Shown here: piece after piece, positions 6,717 through 12,043 of the stretch
Layout: the number at the start of each line of letters is the position of its first letter
How positions within the stretch are numbered: position 1 is the first letter of the stretch
Source: Candidatus Nanopelagicaceae bacterium
GTDB taxonomy: Bacteria > Actinomycetota > Actinomycetes > Nanopelagicales > Nanopelagicaceae
Direction of reading: 5' to 3'
Length of the DNA stretch: 12,043 nucleotides
NCBI GenBank assembly: GCA_023260175.1
Contig: JALQWD010000093.1
Location: forward strand, 1-12,043
The notes under the pieces: generated by a model
Database searches by the model: none
Seen by the model: only the letters and a program-made list of their open reading frames with translations
Told to the model about the DNA's origin: nothing
Program-made: the position numbers and the translations under genes

Positions 6717-8015
6717 ATGAGCAACTCAGTAACTGATGACGCAATTCGAATCTGCCAAGACCTAATTCGCATTCCAAGTGTTAATTATGGAGAAGGCAAG
6801 GGCGATGAACGGGCAGTAGCAGAGTATGTAGTTGCTTCTCTTGCAGAAGTTGGCATTGATGCAAAGATTTATGAGTCTGCGCCAAATAGATGCAATGTGA
6901 TTGCCAATATCGAAGGAGCAGATTCATCTCGACCTGGTTTAGTCCTACATGGACATATCGATGTTGTCCCTGCAGCAGCAGATGAGTGGCAAGTAGATCC
7001 GTTTAGCGCTGAAATCAAAGATGGCGCAATCTGGGGACGCGGCGCTGTTGATATGAAGAATGTCGATGCGATGATTTTGGCAATCGTTAGACATTGGGCA
7101 CGTAACAAAATTAAGCCTCCGCGCAATATTGTTTTAGCATTCTTTGCAGACGAGGAAGCTGGATCAACTTATGGCTCTCGATGGATGGTAAAAGAGCATC
7201 CTGAAGTTTTCGCTGGATGCAATCAAGCGGTTTCTGAAGTTGGTGGCTTCTCTGTAACGCTCTCAAACGGTAAACGTCTCTACATGATTGAAGCGGCGCA
7301 AAAGGGAATACATTGGGTTAAATTGACGGCACATGGACAGGCAGGTCATGGATCATTTATTAATAATCAGAATCCAGTTACTGCACTTTCAACTGCAGTT
7401 TCAAAACTCGGTAATCACGAGTGGCCGCAGACCTATACCAGTGCGGTTAGGGAACTTTTCACCGCGATAGCAGATGCGCTCGGAAGACCACTTGGCGATG
7501 ATTATCGCGAATTCCTAGTAGAAATTCCGTCGGTTGCAAGAATGATTGCTGCAACTTTGCAGAACACTGCCAATCCAACAATGCTTGAAGCCGGTTATAA
7601 AGCAAATGTAATTCCAAAAGAAGCGAGTGCAGTTATTGATGGTCGCTTCTTACCAGGGCATGAAGAAGCGCTAAACAATACAATCGCAGAGATTGTGGGA
7701 CCCGAAATCAAAATTGAAACCGTTACTCATGACATTGCTTTAGAGGTTCCCTTTGAAGGTCCGCTAGTTGAAGCTATGAAAAATTCAATTCTCAAATTAG
7801 ACCCCGAAGGCATTCCAGTTCCTTATTTGATGAGCGGTGGTACGGACAATAAGGCGCTTAGCGAATTAGGAATTATTGGTTACGGATTTTCGCCACTTAG
7901 ACTTCCGGCAGATCTAGATTTTATGGCGTTATTTCATGGAGTAGATGAGCGAATCCCGTTGGAATCGTTAGATTTCGGCGTAAAGGCTTTAGAAGATTTT
8001 CTGCTCAACAGCTAA
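6717..8015 (+). CDS. M20 family metallopeptidase/amidohydrolase (ArgE/DapE/dipeptidase type)
   Basis: Di-zinc hydrolase of 432 residues that cleaves an amide or peptide bond; cytosolic, with no signal peptide. Metal and catalytic residues are visible: His80 and Asp82 in HGHIDVVP, Asp112 in GRGAVDMKN, Glu146-Glu147 in ADEEAGS, Glu174 in SEVGG, and a C-terminal His in LFHGVDERIP (about 415). The dimerisation (lid) domain begins near HWVKLTAHGQAGHGS. The substrate is not deducible from sequence; a DapE, ArgE or dipeptidase role are all possible. A related M20 gene (annotated dapE2) lies near mshC in mycobacteria, as I recall, so this may be shared neighbourhood. The ATG at 6717 has GAGAG 9 bases upstream. 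Reading further upstream would run back through the tRNA gene. Its 3' end overlaps the convergent gene by 11 bases. Confidence 0.92.
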   Translation: MSNSVTDDAIRICQDLIRIPSVNYGEGKGDERAVAEYVVASLAEVGIDAKIYESAPNRCNVIANIEGADSSRPGLVLHGHIDVVPAAADEWQVDPFSAEIKDGAIWGRGAVDMKNVDAMILAIVRHWARNKIKPPRNIVLAFFADEEAGSTYGSRWMVKEHPEVFAGCNQAVSEVGGFSVTLSNGKRLYMIEAAQKGIHWVKLTAHGQAGHGSFINNQNPVTALSTAVSKLGNHEWPQTYTSAVRELFTAIADALGRPLGDDYREFLVEIPSVARMIAATLQNTANPTMLEAGYKANVIPKEASAVIDGRFLPGHEEALNNTIAEIVGPEIKIETVTHDIALEVPFEGPLVEAMKNSILKLDPEGIPVPYLMSGGTDNKALSELGIIGYGFSPLRLPADLDFMALFHGVDERIPLESLDFGVKALEDFLLNS

Positions 8016-8940
8016 CTTGATCTAAAGCTTCTCGCACGACACCTGGGAGCGTTATCTCTTCGCTTCGAAGAATTCCACGTAATTGTGCGCCAGTGCGTGC
8101 GCCGACTATTGCGCTGGTAACGCCAATCGCATCTCGCACCCAAGCAAGGGCAACTTCTAATGGTGAATACCCAAGACCATCTGCTGCAACTTGAACCGCT
8201 TCAACAATTCTCTGTGAACGCTCATCTAAGTACGGTTCAACATGTCCCGCGAAGTGCGGGCTTGCGCCACGTGAATCAGATGGGACACCGTTGCGGTATT
8301 TACCAGTCAAAACTCCACGACCCAGAGGAGACCAGGCAAGAAACCCAACATTTAACTCTGTTGCGCAAGGAAGAATTTCGTTTTCGATTTCGCGATTTAA
8401 AAGTGAGTATTCATTCTGCGTTGTAGCGATAGGTGCACGTAACTCTTGCTTGGTAACTGCACGAGCAGTCTGCCAGCCAGAGTAATTACTTATGCCAACA
8501 TATCGAGCACGTCCAGATTGATATGCACTCTCAAGTGCAGACAAAGTGTCATCCAAAGGAGTGTTTTCATCCCAGGTATGCACCTGCCACAAGTCAACGT
8601 AATCTGTGCCGAGTCGTTTAAGTGAAGCATCTAGTTCGGCCAAGAGAGCGCCACGTGAGGTGTTTACTGTTCTAACGCCGTCAACAAAAGTAATTCCAGC
8701 TTTGGTCGCAATCACCACATCTTCGCGCTTGAAGAGCGAGCCAACTAAGCCGCCAATAACTTTCTCTGAGTCGCCAGCGCCATATACAGCCGCGGTATCA
8801 ATGAAATTACCGCCCGCATCTAGAAATGCTCTGGCTTGATCTGCTGCTTCATGCTCATCGGTATCGCGACCCCACATCATGGTGCCGAGACCAAGGCGGG
8901 AGAGATTTAATCCCGTTGCGCCAGCTCGTCTTAATTCCAC
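8005..8940 (-). CDS. Aldo/keto reductase
   Basis: NADPH-dependent reductase of 311 residues, a soluble TIM barrel that reduces aldehydes or ketones. The catalytic tetrad is present: Asp48 and Tyr53 (in FIDTAAVYG), Lys80 (in VIATKAG) and His121 (in LWQVHTWD). The N-terminus (LSRLGLGTMMWG) and the late blocks YVGISNYSGWQ, LAWSPLGRGVLTGKY and SAIVGARTGAQL are those of the AKR/YajO-Tas-type group. The substrate is unknown. It starts with GTG at 8940; no Shine-Dalgarno sequence is seen, but TAAGTT lies 6 bases upstream, so the mRNA is probably leaderless. It diverges from the mshC cluster across 49 bases and overlaps the end of the M20 gene. Confidence 0.94.
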   Translation of the reverse strand: MELRRAGATGLNLSRLGLGTMMWGRDTDEHEAADQARAFLDAGGNFIDTAAVYGAGDSEKVIGGLVGSLFKREDVVIATKAGITFVDGVRTVNTSRGALLAELDASLKRLGTDYVDLWQVHTWDENTPLDDTLSALESAYQSGRARYVGISNYSGWQTARAVTKQELRAPIATTQNEYSLLNREIENEILPCATELNVGFLAWSPLGRGVLTGKYRNGVPSDSRGASPHFAGHVEPYLDERSQRIVEAVQVAADGLGYSPLEVALAWVRDAIGVTSAIVGARTGAQLRGILRSEEITLPGVVREALDQVSC

Positions 8941-8946
8941 GAAGCG

Positions 8947-8952
8947 AACTTA
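8947..8952 (-). promoter_or_regulatory. -10-like hexamer for the aldo/keto reductase (leaderless)
   Basis: TAAGTT on the minus strand (8952-8947) is followed by CGCTTC and then the GTG start codon. The spacing equals that of the YczE and DUF554 genes. No Shine-Dalgarno sequence fits in the 6-base gap. Confidence 0.5.
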
Positions 8953-8974
8953 GACGAATAGAGCGCATCTGCAT

Positions 8975-8980
8975 TAACCT
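8975..8980 (+). promoter_or_regulatory. -10-like hexamer for the mshC gene cluster
   Basis: TAACCT ends 9 bases before the ATG at 8990, so a transcript starting about 7 bases later would carry a leader of 0-3 bases. The intervening TTCGCTCTC has no Shine-Dalgarno match. No convincing -35 is visible. It lies back to back with the aldo/keto reductase promoter. Confidence 0.42.
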
Positions 8981-8989
8981 TTCGCTCTC

Positions 8990-9592
8990 ATGTCTCGAAT
9001 TTTCTTGTTGCGTCACGCACATTCAATCGCCAATGCCAAAGGAATTTTGGCGGGTCGAATGGAGAATATTCCGCTTTCAAAAGAGGGGCAGTTACAGCAG
9101 AACCTTCTATTGGAGCGACTATCTGGAATGAAGTTTGATCGCGTTTTGAGTAGTCCAATGCAAAGATGTCTGGAAACTCTACGGGGATTCGCTGATGCAC
9201 CAACAATTGTTGAAGATTTCCAAGAGGTTCACTACGGCGATTGGACTGGAAAGCGAACATCTTCGTTGATGCGCAATTCAGCATGGCGAGAAATTCATAA
9301 ACATCCGGCTTCCGTTAGATTCCCTAACGGCGAGACTCTCCCAGAAGTACAAACAAGATCACTTGCTGGACTAGATCGCCTCTTGAATAAACGTGATAAG
9401 AACGTGCTGATTTCAACCCATGCCGATGTCGTAAAAGTATTGGTCTTGCATGCGCTAGGAACCCACTTAAACAACATAGATAAATTGGCGATTGATAATG
9501 CCAGTCTTACGATTATCGACAAAGAAGGTAATGACTTCAAGGTCATTAGAGTTAACGATACAAATGCAGCGGCGAGAGATTTGGCTAAATGA
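8990..9592 (+). CDS. Histidine phosphatase superfamily protein, MSMEG_4193 type
   Basis: Predicted cytosolic phosphatase or phosphomutase of 200 residues. The core is complete: Arg8-His9 in LLRHAHS (phospho-accepting His9), Arg59 in SSPMQRC, acid/base Glu79 in EVHYGDWTG, and His144 in STHADVV. The RHA in place of the more usual RHG and the strict neighbourhood (DUF3090, SCO1664-like, mshC) match the actinobacterial MSMEG_4193 subfamily (mycobacterial relative Rv2135c, as I recall). The physiological substrate is not established. The stop overlaps the next start as ATGA (9589-9592), so translation is coupled. Role in mycothiol metabolism is inferred only from gene context. Confidence 0.9.
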   Translation: MSRIFLLRHAHSIANAKGILAGRMENIPLSKEGQLQQNLLLERLSGMKFDRVLSSPMQRCLETLRGFADAPTIVEDFQEVHYGDWTGKRTSSLMRNSAWREIHKHPASVRFPNGETLPEVQTRSLAGLDRLLNKRDKNVLISTHADVVKVLVLHALGTHLNNIDKLAIDNASLTIIDKEGNDFKVIRVNDTNAAARDLAK

Positions 9593-10113
9593 GTCGCAGT
9601 CACAAGCTTGACCCATTAGATAGTTTGATTGTCGGAACCATCGGCCAACCGGGCGAACGCGAATTCTACCTGCAGGCGAAATCTCATGGCGCTGTTCATA
9701 GCTTTGCGATTGATAAGGGTCAGGTTGCAGCTCTTGCAGATCGCATCGCAATGTTAATTGGAGAATTGAAAGCTGCAGATTATCGATTTGAGAATGTCAT
9801 TGCTGTTAATTTAGAAGTACCTTTGATTTCTGAGTTTCAAATTGGCGTAATTGGAATCATTTGGCTTGGCGACACCGAACAAGTCTGTCTAGATGTTCAG
9901 CAAATAGCTGAAGGGGATAATGATCTAATTCCATTTGAGGATGAAGAAGGCCCAACACTTTTCAGATTATTAATGACGCCAGATATTGCTAATGCTTTCG
10001 TTTCGCAGGCTAGGAAGGTTGTGTCTGCAGGTCGCGCACCTTGCCCATTCTGTGGTTTACCAATCAACAGAGATGGCCATTTATGTCCGAGGGCAAATGG
10101 TTATCGACGTTAA
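9589..10113 (+). CDS. DUF3090 family protein with C-terminal Cys/His knuckle
   Basis: Soluble protein of 174 residues with no catalytic motif I recognise. The N-terminal half (LDSLIVGTIGQPGEREFYLQ, then VAALADRI) is the usual DUF3090 opening. The C-terminus has Cys152, Cys155, His164 and Cys166 in the pattern CPFC-x8-HLC followed by PRANGYRR, which looks like a zinc knuckle. It overlaps the phosphatase gene by 4 bases and the next gene by 17 bases. Such tight coupling suggests that the three products act together or in fixed ratio. DUF3090 genes sit in this position across actinobacteria, but the function is unknown. Zinc binding is my inference from spacing. Confidence 0.9.
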   Translation: MSRSHKLDPLDSLIVGTIGQPGEREFYLQAKSHGAVHSFAIDKGQVAALADRIAMLIGELKAADYRFENVIAVNLEVPLISEFQIGVIGIIWLGDTEQVCLDVQQIAEGDNDLIPFEDEEGPTLFRLLMTPDIANAFVSQARKVVSAGRAPCPFCGLPINRDGHLCPRANGYRR

Positions 10114-10759
10114 CGAACAATTAGTTAGCCAGGAAATCGAGCTTGTTGGAAGAATCGTCGATGCTTCCAACGCTTCTATTTTCTGCAAAGTTGGCGAAGT
10201 AAATGCGATCTATAAACCAATTGCTGGCGAACGCCCACTTTGGGATTTTCCTGATGGGCATTTAGCCTGGCGTGAAGTTGCAGCCTATAAAGTAAGCGAG
10301 GCGCTGGGACTTAACTGTGTTCCTCTTACGATTTTGCGCGAGGGACCATTTGGTGAAGGTTCGCTACAACTTTGGATTGATGACATTGAAGAGGTTGATG
10401 AGCGCTATTCTGAAAGATCAGATGGTTTAAGAAAAATTGCGTTGCTAGATGCAGTCATCAATAATACGGATCGCAAAATTGGTCATTTGTTGTACAAGAA
10501 CGGCCAAATCTTCGGTTGTGATCACGGAGTGACTTTCCATGAAGAGTACAAATTACGTACTGTTTTATGGCAATTTGCAGATCTTCCATTGACTGAACAA
10601 GAGATTTCTAGATTGAGTAGTTTTAATTTGGACCTATCTGGTTTGCTCACTGAGGCGGAGATTGACTCGTTGCATGATCGAATTGCAAACCTTTTGCAAG
10701 AGAGAAAATTCCCGCTGCCTCCGACAGATTGGCCGGCTATCCCTTGGCCACCGTTCTAA
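10097..10759 (+). CDS. SCO1664 family protein, PI3/PI4-kinase-like fold predicted
   Basis: Soluble protein of 220 residues with kinase-like landmarks: Lys40 in AIYKP followed by GERPLWDFP (44-52), Glu60 in LAWREVAAY, the catalytic-loop-like NNTDRKIGHLL (Asp125, Arg126, His130), and CDHG (Asp142) in the place of a metal-binding DxG. This set recalls phosphatidylinositol 3/4-kinase and HipA-like folds, but phosphate transfer is unproven. The family takes its name from a Streptomyces gene adjacent to mshC. I prefer the ATG at 10097 because GAGGG precedes it and the length fits; an ATG at 10073 would add eight residues. Either start lies inside the DUF3090 gene. The C-terminus is rich in proline and tryptophan (DWPAIPWPPF). 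Confidence 0.85.
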   Translation: MVIDVNEQLVSQEIELVGRIVDASNASIFCKVGEVNAIYKPIAGERPLWDFPDGHLAWREVAAYKVSEALGLNCVPLTILREGPFGEGSLQLWIDDIEEVDERYSERSDGLRKIALLDAVINNTDRKIGHLLYKNGQIFGCDHGVTFHEEYKLRTVLWQFADLPLTEQEISRLSSFNLDLSGLLTEAEIDSLHDRIANLLQERKFPLPPTDWPAIPWPPF

Positions 10760-10765
10760 TACAAT
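10760..10765 (+). promoter_or_regulatory. -10-like hexamer directly before mshC
   Basis: TACAAT, close to the TATAAT consensus, begins with the base after the end of the preceding gene and ends 7 bases before the mshC ATG. The 7-base gap has no good Shine-Dalgarno sequence. This suggests a private, leaderless transcript for mshC in addition to read-through. No -35 match is seen 17 bases upstream. Confidence 0.5.
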
Positions 10766-10772
10766 CGGACAT

Positions 10773-11999
10773 ATGAAGAGCTGGCGGGAAATTCAATTCC
10801 CAAAGATTCCAAAGGCGACGAGCCCTCTGAAAGTTTACTCGACTAAAGATAAATCAGTAGTAGAGATCCCAATTAAAGATCGCTATCAAATGTACGTTTG
10901 TGGCATTACCCCTTATGACGCAACACATTTGGGCCATGCAGCAACCTATTTAACTTTCGATTTGGTGAATAGATATTGGCGAGCAATGGGCGCTTCTGTT
11001 AATTACATTCAAAATATTACCGATATCGACGATCCGCTTTTGGAGCGCGCAAATAGAGATGGGGTGGATTGGGTAGATCTTGCACATTCGCAGATTGATT
11101 TATTCCGTTCCGATATGCAGCTACTGCGCGTTATTCCACCTACACATTACGAAGGCGCAGTAGATGCAATCCCAGATGTTGTAGAAGCAATTACGGAGTT
11201 GGATAAAAAGGGCGCAGTTTATTCAGTTGATTCTGATAAGTACTTTGAAGTCCATAAAGATTCTGATTTCGGAAGTGAATCGCATCTTCCAGAGACAGAA
11301 ATGCTTAAGATTTTCGCCGAACGCGGTGGCGACCCGGCACGTTCGGGTAAGAGAGATCCATTAGATGCCCTTCTATGGTTAGCGCATAGAGAGGGAGAGC
11401 CTGCCTGGCCTTCTATTTATGGTGATGGAAGACCGGGCTGGCATATCGAATGCGCAGCAATCGCTCTTAAGTACGCAGAGCCTACGGAAGACTTCGTTAT
11501 TGATATTCAAGGTGGCGGTACCGATTTAATATTTCCACACCACGAAATGTCAGCATCGCAAGTTAAAGTTCTAAAGGAGAAGGAGTTCGCTAGAGCTTAC
11601 GTTCATGCGGCTCTTATTGGTTTAGATGGCGAAAAAATGAGCAAATCCAAAGGTAATTTGGTTTTTGTCTCAAAGCTGATTGCAGAAGGCGTTGATCCAA
11701 TGGCGATTCGTTGGGCCTTATTAAAACGCCCTTACTGCCAGGAATATATGTGGCTACGAAATGAAACCGATATTGCGCAGCAGGAGATAGATGCGCTTAA
11801 AGCAAAATTAGATTCAAAGGAGATCGCACCAACTGCTGATTTGATTGATGCTATCTACAACTACTTATCGAATGATTTAAAAAGCACAGAAGCAATCTCA
11901 GCAATTAATCAATGGGTTGCAGCCACCGGAACTGGCGGCGATGCAAAGCTTTTAATTGATGTTATAGATGGGTTATTGGGTATCGCCTTGACGGCGTAA
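10773..11999 (+). CDS. mshC: Mycothiol cysteine ligase (L-Cys:GlcN-Ins ligase)
   Basis: Joins cysteine to glucosaminyl-inositol with ATP, the third enzymatic stage of mycothiol synthesis; cytosolic. The protein is related to cysteinyl-tRNA synthetase but lacks its tRNA-binding tail. At 408 residues it has normal MshC length. Seen: zinc ligand Cys43 in YVCGITPYDATHLGHA, with the HLGH form of the HIGH motif at 52-55; Cys227 in WHIEC; His256-His257 in FPHHE; and KMSKS at 288-292. The TPYDATHLGHA signature separates MshC from CysS. The start at 10773 follows a 13-base gap. A longer in-frame reading from 10662 lies inside the previous gene and is rejected. The 3' end overlaps the convergent PAC2 gene by 27 bases. 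Confidence 0.96.
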   Translation: MKSWREIQFPKIPKATSPLKVYSTKDKSVVEIPIKDRYQMYVCGITPYDATHLGHAATYLTFDLVNRYWRAMGASVNYIQNITDIDDPLLERANRDGVDWVDLAHSQIDLFRSDMQLLRVIPPTHYEGAVDAIPDVVEAITELDKKGAVYSVDSDKYFEVHKDSDFGSESHLPETEMLKIFAERGGDPARSGKRDPLDALLWLAHREGEPAWPSIYGDGRPGWHIECAAIALKYAEPTEDFVIDIQGGGTDLIFPHHEMSASQVKVLKEKEFARAYVHAALIGLDGEKMSKSKGNLVFVSKLIAEGVDPMAIRWALLKRPYCQEYMWLRNETDIAQQEIDALKAKLDSKEIAPTADLIDAIYNYLSNDLKSTEAISAINQWVAATGTGGDAKLLIDVIDGLLGIALTA

Positions 12000-12043
12000 G
12001 AAACGTTCAAACTCTTTGGCAATTTCGTCGCCAGTAGTCTCTT
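11973..12043 (-). CDS. PAC2 family protein, C-terminal fragment
   Basis: Only the last 22 codons and stop are in the window; the rest lies to the right. The residues ETTGDEIAKEFERFLRRQGD are like the acidic, EFERFLR-containing tail of actinobacterial PAC2 (proteasome assembly chaperone-like) proteins. A PAC2 gene lies near mshC in mycobacteria (Rv2125), which agrees. The stop (TTA on the plus strand at 11973-11975) lies inside mshC, so the two genes overlap tail to tail. The call rests on a short tail plus context, so it is moderate only. Confidence 0.6.
   Translation of the reverse strand, partial: ETTGDEIAKEFERFLRRQGDTQ

Noticed and set aside
8941..8989. Possible small RNA or small gene in the divergent gap.
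   Set aside because: The 49 bases are fully used by two start regions and show no hairpin or open frame with a start signal.
8826..9284. Open frames crossing the divergent gap 8941-8989 on both strands.
   Set aside because: They overlap the aldo/keto reductase and phosphatase genes, both with full catalytic motifs, and show no family features.
10662..10772. N-terminal extension of MshC by 37 residues.
   Set aside because: It lies inside the SCO1664-like gene in another frame; known MshC proteins are about 410 residues and Cys43 numbering fits the start at 10773.
11982..11996. CGCC-TTGAC-GGCG hairpin at the mshC end as a terminator.
   Set aside because: A 4-bp stem inside coding sequence with no T-run after it.

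Overview
The window looks like a chromosomal segment of a small, streamlined, fairly low-GC actinobacterium. Base composition by eye is in the mid-40s per cent GC. mshC (mycothiol cysteine ligase) with its usual actinobacterial companions (a MSMEG_4193-type histidine phosphatase, a DUF3090 protein, a SCO1664-type kinase-like protein and a PAC2 protein) fixes the phylum. Very tight packing and A+T-leaning codon use recall freshwater acI (Nanopelagicales: Planktophila/Nanopelagicus) genomes. That lower-rank placement is inference. I see no mobile element, CRISPR array, rRNA or phage gene.

Layout. 1-1784, minus strand: a truncated NCS2/AzgA-type purine permease behind a YczE-type membrane protein, with an 85-base gap holding a palindrome and a hairpin. 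1815-2546, plus strand: a DUF554 membrane protein, divergent from the YczE gene. 2555-6642, minus strand: a tight run read in the order tRNA-Leu(GAG), apt, acyltransferase-3/SGNH protein, tdk (thymidine kinase), zinc alcohol dehydrogenase. 6717-8015, plus strand: an M20 metallopeptidase. 8005-8940, minus strand: an aldo/keto reductase. 8990-11999, plus strand: histidine phosphatase, DUF3090, SCO1664-like, mshC. 11973 to the end, minus strand: the C-terminus of a PAC2 protein.

How the genes work together. Permease, apt and tdk together suggest uptake and salvage of nucleobases and nucleosides. The acyltransferase/SGNH protein between apt and tdk probably acylates a cell-surface glycan and has no obvious link to salvage beyond co-transcription. 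The right-hand cluster ends in mycothiol assembly. The three genes before mshC are widely conserved next to it in actinobacteria but poorly understood. They encode one phosphatase, one kinase-like protein and one protein with a Cys/His knuckle.

Regulation. Genes at the head of transcription units (YczE, DUF554, aldo/keto reductase, phosphatase, mshC) mostly lack a Shine-Dalgarno sequence and instead have a TAnnnT -10-like hexamer 6-9 bases before the start codon, which points to leaderless mRNAs. Genes inside operons have either a Shine-Dalgarno sequence or an overlap with the preceding gene. I do not see a clearly new multi-gene system. The best leads are the phosphatase/DUF3090/kinase-like trio beside mshC, the overlapping divergent promoters at about 1780-1820, and the structured leader of the purine permease.
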